Assembly: GCA_022823865.1 (NCBI GenBank)
Contig: JAJEHF010000202.1
Span: forward strand, 1-41,250
Reading direction: 5' to 3'
Length of the DNA: 41,250 nucleotides
DNA from: Bryobacterales bacterium
GTDB lineage: Bacteria > Acidobacteriota > Terriglobia > Bryobacterales > UBA6623
Shown here: piece by piece, positions 34,288 through 41,250 of the stretch
Position numbering within the stretch: position 1 is the first letter of the stretch
Layout: the number at the start of each line of letters is the position of its first letter
Made by a program: the position numbers and the translations under genes
The notes under the pieces: model-generated
Database searches by the model: none
Told to the model about the DNA's origin: nothing
What the model saw: the letters and a program-made list of their open reading frames with translations, nothing else

Positions 34288-36402
34288 ATGGCGGCCCCGG
34301 ACCGGCGGGCGCTAGAATCTCGAATCGTGCCTGCAAGCCACCTGAGCCGACGCGAACTGGCCGCATTGGCGGCCTCCGGCTGGCTCGTCCCGGCAGCCGG
34401 TCAATCGCAGTTCGGCTGGATGCTGTGGGAGTTTGTCCGGGAGTACCTGCGGCTGCTTGACGAGCGCCGGTCGGACCAACTGGCGCGCTTGGAATCGGCA
34501 GAGGAATTTGCGGCCCTGAGCGGCAGGGTGCGCACCGAGCTGGGGCGGATGTGGGGGGCGTTTCCCGCCCGCACGCCTCTGAACGCCAAGCAGATCGGAA
34601 CCATCGATGCCGGCGACCACCGGATCGAACGGATCGTGTTCGAGAGCCGTCCCGGCTTTCACGTCACGGCGAACCTGTATCGCCCGCACGGGCCGTCCGC
34701 GAAGGTGCCCGCGATCATTTTCCCGTGTGGTCATGGCAGCGCCGGCAAGGCGTCAGAGACCTACCAGCTGTTCTCTGCCCTCATGGCGCGCAATGGCATC
34801 GCTGTGCTCACTTGGGACCCGCTTGGCCAGGGAGAGCGCCACCAGTACGTGGACGCCGCCACTGGCCGGACTCGCTTCCGGGCAGGCACGGGGGAGCACC
34901 GGATATTGGGCGACCGCTGCTACTTGGTCGGCGAGAACCTGATGCAGTACAGGGTGTGGGACTGCATCCGAGCCCTGGACTATCTTGAGTCGCGCCAAGA
35001 GATCGAGTCCGAGCGCATCGGCATCGCCGGCCAGTCCGGCGGGGGGATGGTAACCCTGCAATTCGCCGGATTCGAGGACCGCCTCAAGGCGGCTTTCGTC
35101 AGTTGCGCGGTCGCCAGTTTCCGAGCCAAGAGCGAGGCCTTGTTGATCGCGGATCCCGAACAGGTGCTGTACGGGACCCTCAGGGCCGGCATCGACCATC
35201 CCGAGCTGCTGGCGGCGTTCGCTCCGAGACCGCTGATGATCGGGGCCGCCAAGCGGGACTACGTGCCCATCGACGGCGCGCGGCGCACACACGCCGAGCT
35301 AACGAGCGTGTACGAGAAGCTCGCGGCTCCGGAGCAGCTGCACTTGGTAGAGACAGACGACACGCACGGAATGAACCGCGAGCTGCGCGAGGCGGCCGCG
35401 TCGTTCTTCCTCGCGACCTTGGCGGGAGAGGAACGCGCTGTCTCCGAGGGAGAATCCCAGCCGCGCCAGCCGGGCGAGCTGGCCTGCACGGAATCGGGGC
35501 AGGTCGCGGTCTCACTGCAGTCGAAGAGCGTGGCCGATCTCTGCGCGGCTAGGGCGGATGCCATCGAGCCCAGTTTCGAGCTGCCGCGCAGCGACAGCGA
35601 ATTCGGTGTCTACCAGAGCCTCATCGCCAACCGCGTCAAGGACGTGACCCGAGTGGGCTCGTTCAAGGCCGAGTTTGGGATCGAAGTGCCGACGCGGTTC
35701 CTTGACGCCGGCGTTTACGCCAAGGGCGCGGTGTTCTTGGTCGCGGAGCAGGGCAAGGACCACCCGATCGTGCAACGGTACCTGATCGATGCCGTGGTGG
35801 CCGCGAACCACAGCGTGTACGGCTTGGACTTGCGCGGTTGGGGTGCCAGCAGACCGGTCATGCCGGAATTGGAAGTGGGCTTCGAATGGGACGACTTCCT
35901 CGCCTACCGGAGCTTGGAACTGGGCCGTCCGCTGTTCGGGCAGCGCCTAAAAGACCTCTTGGCTACCGCGCCGAGACTGACCAAGCGGCGCGAGTGGATC
36001 GTGATCGGGGTCGGGATCGGAGGCCTTGTCGCGGCGCACGCTGCGGTTCTTGACCCGCGCATCTCAGGCGTGGTGAGCGTCCAAGCGCCGATCTCGTATC
36101 GGTCCATGCTGGACGACCCCGAATCCACCCTGCCGGTGAGCAGCCTGCTGCCGGGGGTGTTGGGGCAGTACGAAGTGCGCGATGTCTATGCCGCGGTCGC
36201 GCCGCGCCCGCTGCTGATCGTGAATCCGCAGGACGCGCGCCGTCGCACGGTCGCGCGCGAGCAAGCCCAGGCCGAGTGCGCCTGGGTCCGCGATATGTAC
36301 GATGCGCTGGAGTCAGTCGAGTCGCTGCGCGTCGAATCCGGCCTGGGCCGGACGGAAGTGCGCGCGCTGGTCGGGGATTGGCTGAGCTCGCTGGCCGGCT
36401 GA
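34288..36402 (+). CDS. two-domain alpha/beta hydrolase, probably exported by Tat
   Basis: The 704-residue protein contains two alpha/beta-hydrolase regions. The first (about 90-385) resembles acetyl-xylan-esterase-like hydrolases: IIFPCGHGSAGKAS, LTWDPLGQGERHQY, nucleophile GQSGG (Ser250), PRPLMIGAAKRDYVP and His in DDTHGMN. In the second (about 450-700) the nucleophile elbow reads GVGIGG, with Gly in place of Ser, so it is probably not catalytic. Near the N-terminus SRRELAALAASGWLVPAAG looks like a twin-arginine signal. A second in-frame start, GTG 34327, also preceded by TAGAAT at eight bases, would put that signal closer to the N-terminus. Substrate unknown; an ester of a polysaccharide is likely given the sulfatases nearby. 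Confidence 0.85.
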   Translation: MAAPDRRALESRIVPASHLSRRELAALAASGWLVPAAGQSQFGWMLWEFVREYLRLLDERRSDQLARLESAEEFAALSGRVRTELGRMWGAFPARTPLNAKQIGTIDAGDHRIERIVFESRPGFHVTANLYRPHGPSAKVPAIIFPCGHGSAGKASETYQLFSALMARNGIAVLTWDPLGQGERHQYVDAATGRTRFRAGTGEHRILGDRCYLVGENLMQYRVWDCIRALDYLESRQEIESERIGIAGQSGGGMVTLQFAGFEDRLKAAFVSCAVASFRAKSEALLIADPEQVLYGTLRAGIDHPELLAAFAPRPLMIGAAKRDYVPIDGARRTHAELTSVYEKLAAPEQLHLVETDDTHGMNRELREAAASFFLATLAGEERAVSEGESQPRQPGELACTESGQVAVSLQSKSVADLCAARADAIEPSFELPRSDSEFGVYQSLIANRVKDVTRVGSFKAEFGIEVPTRFLDAGVYAKGAVFLVAEQGKDHPIVQRYLIDAVVAANHSVYGLDLRGWGASRPVMPELEVGFEWDDFLAYRSLELGRPLFGQRLKDLLATAPRLTKRREWIVIGVGIGGLVAAHAAVLDPRISGVVSVQAPISYRSMLDDPESTLPVSSLLPGVLGQYEVRDVYAAVAPRPLLIVNPQDARRRTVAREQAQAECAWVRDMYDALESVESLRVESGLGRTEVRALVGDWLSSLAG
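34313..34318 (+). promoter_or_regulatory. -10 box TAGAAT (second) before an alternative GTG start
   Basis: A second TAGAAT lies inside the hydrolase reading frame and ends eight bases before the in-frame GTG 34327. It has the same spacing as the box at 34274-34279, suggesting a duplicated promoter/start module giving a form 13 residues shorter. Confidence 0.4.
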
Positions 36403-36417
36403 AGGCAGCGGGGCCTT

Positions 36418-38211
36418 TCATTCCCACTCGATCGTCGATGGCGGCTTGTGCGATATGTCGTACACGACGGCGTGGATCCCCTCGATCGAGGCTAGCCGGT
36501 GGGCCAAGGCCAATAGGCCAGGTATGGGGAGTTCGGCGACCGATGCAGTCATGCCGTCGACCGACACGACCGGCCGCAGGGCTACCGTCTCCGCGTCGCC
36601 TTGACCCCAAGGCAAGAGTACCACCGGGCACTGCCAGACCTGGTCGTAGAGGCCCTCGCCGCGCAGGTAATCCGTGACGGCGCGGTCCGCAGTCTGCAGC
36701 AGTCTGACCCGCTCGGGCGTCAATGTCGCTGGCCGAATGCCCCACTGCCGGGGCTCGATCTCTTGCGGCGCCAGGCAGGCTACGACACGGTTGGTGTGGC
36801 GAAACTCGTTCGTGATGGCGGTCGAGAGCGGCAGCAGCCGCGCGAAGTCAATCTCGCCTCCGTGCAGGACGGTGAGCTGTGCGTAGCTCCGGCTGTCGCC
36901 TTGGACTCCCACGCTCCGAATGGGAAGCAGGAAGGCGGAATAGCCTGCTTGCTCTGCAACCGCGGCGATGCCCGAATCCGGCACGGCTCCCTCTGTCGCG
37001 GAAGCGCATAGGCAGCGGATCGCCAAGCCGGGGCCGGGGAAGGGATGCCGGTCGAGCAGCCTGGCCGGCAGGCCCAGGGAGCGACCGATCTCGCGAACTT
37101 CGTCCTTGTAGAACTCGCTCAGCGGCTCGAGCACGCGCCCTTGCACGAGCAGCTCTTGAATGCGCTCGACTCGGTTGTGATGCGTCTTGATCACGTCGGC
37201 GGCCTGCGTGCCGCCGGACTCGATGGTGTCGGGATAGATGGTGCCTTGCCCGAGCATCCAGTCTTGGCTGGCGTAGCGGTCGTCCCCGAGGATCTGGTCT
37301 TGGACATCTACGAATGCCTGTCCTATGATTGCCCGCTTGGTCTCGGGATCGGTGACGCCCTGAAGTCGCCCCATGAACAGGTCCGCGGCGCGAAACACCC
37401 GCAGCTTTCCTAGCTCCAGGTCCCGGAAGGCACTCTCGATCTCGTCTGTCTCGCGGTCGCGCATGAAACCGGTGTCGACGTACACCGCTTCGACTCGCTC
37501 AGGGCCTAGGGCCCGCACTACGAGGGCGTAGGCCACCGTGGAGTCCACGCCTCCACTGAGAAATAGCAGGACCCGTCGGTCCCCGGCCGATTCCTTGATC
37601 TTCTGCAGCAACCCTTGCACGCGGTTCTGAGGCTGCCAGTCCATCGCGCAGTCGCAGGCGTTGCCTAAGAAGTTGCGCAGCATCGTGGAGCCGTTGTGCG
37701 TGTGGACGACTTCCGGGTGGAATTGCAGCCCATAGACGCGAAGCGCCTCGTGCCCCATCGCCGCGACCTCGCATTCGTCCGTGCCGGCCAGAATGGCAAA
37801 GCCGTCCGGCGGGCGGGCTACGTGGTCGCCATGGCTCATCCACACCTGCTGCTCAGGGAGCATCCCCTCGAACAGCACGCCATCGACCCGGAGTTGAAGC
37901 GTCGCGCTGCCGAACTCGTGCGTATCGCCGCGCTCGACCCTGCCGCCGAGATAGCGGGCGATCAGTTGGTGGCCGTAGCAGATGCCGAGCATCGGCTTGC
38001 CCAGTGCGAACAGCCCTGCCTGGGGCTGCGGGCTGGCCTCGTCGAACACGCTGGAGGGACCGCCGGAGAGAACGATCCCGGCGTGTTCACGCAACAAATC
38101 GGGATCTACGCCTACTGGGAAGATCTCGGCATAGACACCGAGTTCCCGCACCTTGCGCGCGATCAGGTGGCAGTACTGCCCGCCTGAGTCAAGGACCGCG
38201 ATTCGCCCCAT
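36418..38211 (-). CDS. guaA: GMP synthase (glutamine-hydrolysing), long eukaryote-type form
   Basis: GuaA converts XMP to GMP with glutamine and ATP. The 597-residue protein has a class I glutaminase domain (Cys78 in GICYGHQL; His in LQFHPEVVH), the PP-loop LSGGVDST, YPDTIESG and IKTHHN, then HPFPGPGLAIRCL. Bacterial GuaA is usually 510-530 residues. The extra 70-80 residues lie after FPGPGLAIR and contain FLLPIRSVGVQGDSRSY before the final KPPSTIEWE. This matches my memory of the duplicated dimerisation region of the human enzyme, which also has VGVQGD. The ATG 38211 starts at the canonical MGRIAVLDSGGQY; the open frame to 38745 has no homology. It ends 15 bases from the convergent hydrolase. 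Confidence 0.94.
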   Translation of the reverse strand: MGRIAVLDSGGQYCHLIARKVRELGVYAEIFPVGVDPDLLREHAGIVLSGGPSSVFDEASPQPQAGLFALGKPMLGICYGHQLIARYLGGRVERGDTHEFGSATLQLRVDGVLFEGMLPEQQVWMSHGDHVARPPDGFAILAGTDECEVAAMGHEALRVYGLQFHPEVVHTHNGSTMLRNFLGNACDCAMDWQPQNRVQGLLQKIKESAGDRRVLLFLSGGVDSTVAYALVVRALGPERVEAVYVDTGFMRDRETDEIESAFRDLELGKLRVFRAADLFMGRLQGVTDPETKRAIIGQAFVDVQDQILGDDRYASQDWMLGQGTIYPDTIESGGTQAADVIKTHHNRVERIQELLVQGRVLEPLSEFYKDEVREIGRSLGLPARLLDRHPFPGPGLAIRCLCASATEGAVPDSGIAAVAEQAGYSAFLLPIRSVGVQGDSRSYAQLTVLHGGEIDFARLLPLSTAITNEFRHTNRVVACLAPQEIEPRQWGIRPATLTPERVRLLQTADRAVTDYLRGEGLYDQVWQCPVVLLPWGQGDAETVALRPVVSVDGMTASVAELPIPGLLALAHRLASIEGIHAVVYDISHKPPSTIEWE

Positions 38212-38315
38212 GTTCCGCAGGGTCACCGGCCCGTTAGGATCACATTCGGAAACCGGACCGCTCCAAGCTTCCATTGTTGCACCCTCGGCCATCGCACCCG
38301 TCGCGGCCGTTGCCG

Positions 38316-39815
38316 TCAGCGACGCTTGCCGGCGGGGTTGGGGCGATGCCGGATCGGCACGTTGGCTTCGATCCACGCGTTCAGCTTGACTCTCAGGCTC
38401 TCCGCGGTGGCGGCCTCTCGGCGCACTAGGTCTTCGCTCTCGCCGAGATCGCCCTGAAGTCTGTACAGCTCCAGGCGGGGCGGGTCGTAGAATTCGAGCA
38501 GCTTGTAGCCTCCCGAGAGAATCGCCGCGCCGGGCGCTTGCGCCTGAGGGCTGTAGTGCGGGTAGTACCAGACCAACTCGCGAGGTGCCCACGGGCCGCC
38601 GTCGATGAGCGGGCCGAGGCTGCGGCCGGCAAGATGGTCGAAGCTGCCGGGCGCGAGCCCCGCGACTTCCGCTATGAACGGGAAAAGATCGGCGTTGGTG
38701 ACGGGCGTGCGCACCACACTGCCCGGAGTCCCGTGTCCGGGCCACCGCACGATGAGCGGCACGCGAATCCCGCCCTCGTACAGATGCCCCTTGCCGGCCC
38801 GCAGGGGAGCGTTCGAGGTGACAGAATCGAGGCCGCCGTTGTCGGATGCCAAGATCACCACCGTGCGGTTCGCGACACCCGTCGCCTCGAGCCGGTCGAG
38901 AATCTGGCCGACGCTTGTATCGACCGACTCGATCATGGCGGCGTAGACAGGATTGCCGCCGGATGGGGACGCAGCGATCTTGCGCCGGTACTTGCGCACC
39001 AACCGGTCCGGTGCCTGCAGAGGCGTGTGGACCGCGTAGTGGGACAGGTACAGAAAGAAGGGCCGATCGCGGTTCTGCTCGACGAACTGGAGCGCTTCGT
39101 CGGTCAGCCGGCTGGTCAGATATTCGCCCTCACTACTGGCCGACAGATCGAGGTTGGGCATGTCGGGGTTCCACGCTTGGCCGGACTTGCGGTACGGGAA
39201 GAAATAGCTGGCCGGGCTGCCATGAGTGTGCCCGGCGACGTTCAGGTCGAAGCCTTGCGAGAGCGGCCAATGAGCCTCGGCTCCCAAGTGCCACTTGCCG
39301 ATGCTGGCCGACACGTATCCAGCAGTCCCGAGCGCCTCGGCGATCGTCACGAGCTCGTGTCTGAGGTACATCAAGTCCGCAGGCGGCAAAATGGAGCTAT
39401 CGGCGGGATGGCGGTGGCTTCCAATCGCGGTGATATGCCCAGTGAAGCCGACGCGTCCCGGATGTTGGCCGGTCAAGAGCGCCGCTCGGCTCGGAGAGCA
39501 GACCGGGCAGTTGGAATATGCCTGCGTGAAGCGCACGCCTTCAGCCGCCAGCGCGTCGATCCGAGGCGTCTCGTAGAGATCGGACCCTTGGCAGCCAAGG
39601 TCTCGCCAGCCTAGGTCGTCGACCAACACCAGCACCACGTTGAGCGGCGAGGCGGAAGCTGCGGGACCCGCGGCGCTGGCTGCCGTGGCCGCCAGCAGTG
39701 CGCAGCCGACGAGCGGTGCGATCGCTCGCCAGTGCCTGGGGACTCCGATTCCCCGGTGGGCGTGCGGCATGTTGACCGGTCCCTGCTCTGCGGCTAGCGC
39801 GGCGGGTTCAGGCAT
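38316..39815 (-). CDS. exported sulfatase (formylglycine type), second copy
   Basis: The 499-residue protein has a signal-like region (about 28-56, WRAIAPLVGCALLAATAASA) preceded by an unusually long N-terminus; an ATG at residue 16 would shorten it. Sulfatase motifs are LNVVLVLVDDLGWRDLG, the formylglycine site CSPSR (Cys106) followed by AALLTGQHPGR, GKWHLG, FFLYLSHYAVHTPLQAP, VVILASDNGG and YEGGIRVPLIVRWPG. It resembles arylsulfatase A-type and polysaccharide sulfatases. A Shine-Dalgarno AGGAG precedes ATG 39815. It is on the same strand as guaA, 104 bases upstream of it, but is probably independent. Confidence 0.94.
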   Translation of the reverse strand: MPEPAALAAEQGPVNMPHAHRGIGVPRHWRAIAPLVGCALLAATAASAAGPAASASPLNVVLVLVDDLGWRDLGCQGSDLYETPRIDALAAEGVRFTQAYSNCPVCSPSRAALLTGQHPGRVGFTGHITAIGSHRHPADSSILPPADLMYLRHELVTIAEALGTAGYVSASIGKWHLGAEAHWPLSQGFDLNVAGHTHGSPASYFFPYRKSGQAWNPDMPNLDLSASSEGEYLTSRLTDEALQFVEQNRDRPFFLYLSHYAVHTPLQAPDRLVRKYRRKIAASPSGGNPVYAAMIESVDTSVGQILDRLEATGVANRTVVILASDNGGLDSVTSNAPLRAGKGHLYEGGIRVPLIVRWPGHGTPGSVVRTPVTNADLFPFIAEVAGLAPGSFDHLAGRSLGPLIDGGPWAPRELVWYYPHYSPQAQAPGAAILSGGYKLLEFYDPPRLELYRLQGDLGESEDLVRREAATAESLRVKLNAWIEANVPIRHRPNPAGKRR

Positions 39816-39839
39816 TGCATCGCTCCTGCTGCTTCCGCT

Positions 39840-39845
39840 ATCATA
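39840..39845 (-). promoter_or_regulatory. -10 box TATGAT of the second sulfatase gene
   Basis: On the minus strand TATGAT (five of six consensus positions) lies 24 bases before the sulfatase ATG at 39815, with a Shine-Dalgarno AGGAG in between. Unlike the short-spaced boxes elsewhere this gives a normal leader. No strong -35 is seen. Confidence 0.4.
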
Positions 39846-40017
39846 GGGCCATCGGGGCGCGTGCTCCGATGTGCCTTGGTTGCGTCGGCCGAACCCATAG
39901 CTCCGCTGGCGCTACCCCCTTTTCACAACGATCAGGGAATCGCATCGCTTGCTGGGCGGGATCCGTGCCTAGACACCGGATCGCGCTACCTACGAAAGAC
40001 GGAGGAACCATACCACT

Positions 40018-40308
40018 GTGACAATCCAACCCCTAGGCAACCGCCTCGTTGCTGAGCGCATTTCAGCAGAAGAGCAGATCGTCGGCGGAATCATCATTCC
40101 CGACTCTGCCAAGGAGAAGGGTCAGACCGCCAAGGTCATCGCCGCCGGGCCGGGCACCAAGAATGATGACGGCAGCGTCGTGCCCCTCGACGTGAAAGCC
40201 GGCGACACGGTCATGATCGGCAAGTACGCGGGTAACGAGGTCAGCGTTGACGGTACGGAGTACTTGATCCTGACCGAAGACGATGTTCTCGGCGTGGTCG
40301 AGGGCTAG
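40018..40308 (+). CDS. groES: co-chaperonin GroES
   Basis: GroES caps the GroEL ring during protein folding. The 96-residue protein is complete: IQPLGNRLVAERI, the mobile-loop region with VGGIIIPDSAKEK, AKVIAAGPG, VKAGDTVMIGKYAGNEV and the final YLILTEDDVLGVVE. The start is GTG at 40018. A GGAGG at 40001-40005 lies 12 bases before it, longer than usual. The upstream 200 bases hold no CIRCE inverted repeat, so HrcA control is not evident. groEL follows after 69 bases. Confidence 0.97.
   Translation: MTIQPLGNRLVAERISAEEQIVGGIIIPDSAKEKGQTAKVIAAGPGTKNDDGSVVPLDVKAGDTVMIGKYAGNEVSVDGTEYLILTEDDVLGVVEG

Positions 40309-41250
<942 letters not shown>

Noticed and set aside
38212..38745. 178-residue N-terminal extension of GMP synthase
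   Set aside because: Arginine-rich, non-homologous, and largely antisense-frame overlap with the sulfatase gene; the canonical start is at 38211.
39846..40017. CIRCE element or heat-shock promoter upstream of groES
   Set aside because: No inverted TTAGCACTC-type repeat and no convincing sigma-32 hexamers are present.

Overview
The window is about 41 kb of GC-rich, densely coded bacterial chromosome carrying 34 genes I can support (the first and last cut by the window edges), one probable gene relic and no RNA genes. A LolD-type ATPase, a SPOR protein and many exported proteins point to a Gram-negative organism. Secreted sulfatases, exported PQQ-type beta-propellers, an exported Gfo/Idh/MocA protein, a DUF2520-panB-panC operon and an acetyl-xylan-esterase-like hydrolase resemble gene content I associate with Acidobacteriota or similar environmental lineages. 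That placement is an inference of low certainty.

Layout: 1-928 is the tail of an unknown gene followed by a gene-poor stretch with a degenerate DUF6788-like relic. 929-2772 holds a slipin (SPFH) protein and a SPOR-domain membrane protein. 2788-4691 (minus) is folD-rsgA with a 4-bp stop/start overlap. 5176-7795 (minus) is an EcoRII-type restriction-modification pair, methyltransferase first, flanked on both sides by gene-free DNA (4692-5175 and about 7855-8597), which looks like an inserted defence island. 8598-12706 is the four-gene Anbu cluster: permuted ATP-grasp ligase, alpha-E protein, Anbu proteasome-like protease and transglutaminase. It is preceded by a 15-codon mini-ORF whose stop abuts the ligase start. 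12849-17152 carries an NCS2 permease with an extra C-terminal domain and recD2. 17149-19179 (minus) is SDR-aroK-lolD with overlapping ends. 19371-20726 is an AtuA/DUF1446 protein.

20745-25993 (minus) is a compact four-gene unit: two exported PQQ-like propellers, a short adenylate-forming enzyme and a small exported NTF2-like protein; I know of no described system with this make-up. After a 21-bp tandem repeat (26083-26166) come a stand-alone B12-binding protein and the DUF2520-panB-panC-sulfatase operon (26823-30695). Then follow an exported oxidoreductase (minus), homoserine dehydrogenase, a DhnA-type aldolase, a two-domain hydrolase, a long eukaryote-type GMP synthase and a second sulfatase (both minus), and finally groES-groEL, the latter cut by the window end.

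Two themes stand out. First, six genes (starts at 2068, 12849, 26316, 26823, 32086 and 34288/34327) have a -10-like hexamer only 5-8 nt before the start codon and no Shine-Dalgarno sequence, a pattern predicting leaderless transcripts. Second, the Anbu cluster with its upstream mini-ORF and the exported-propeller operon are the best candidates here for poorly described systems. No tRNA, rRNA, CRISPR array, insertion sequence or intact transposase was seen.
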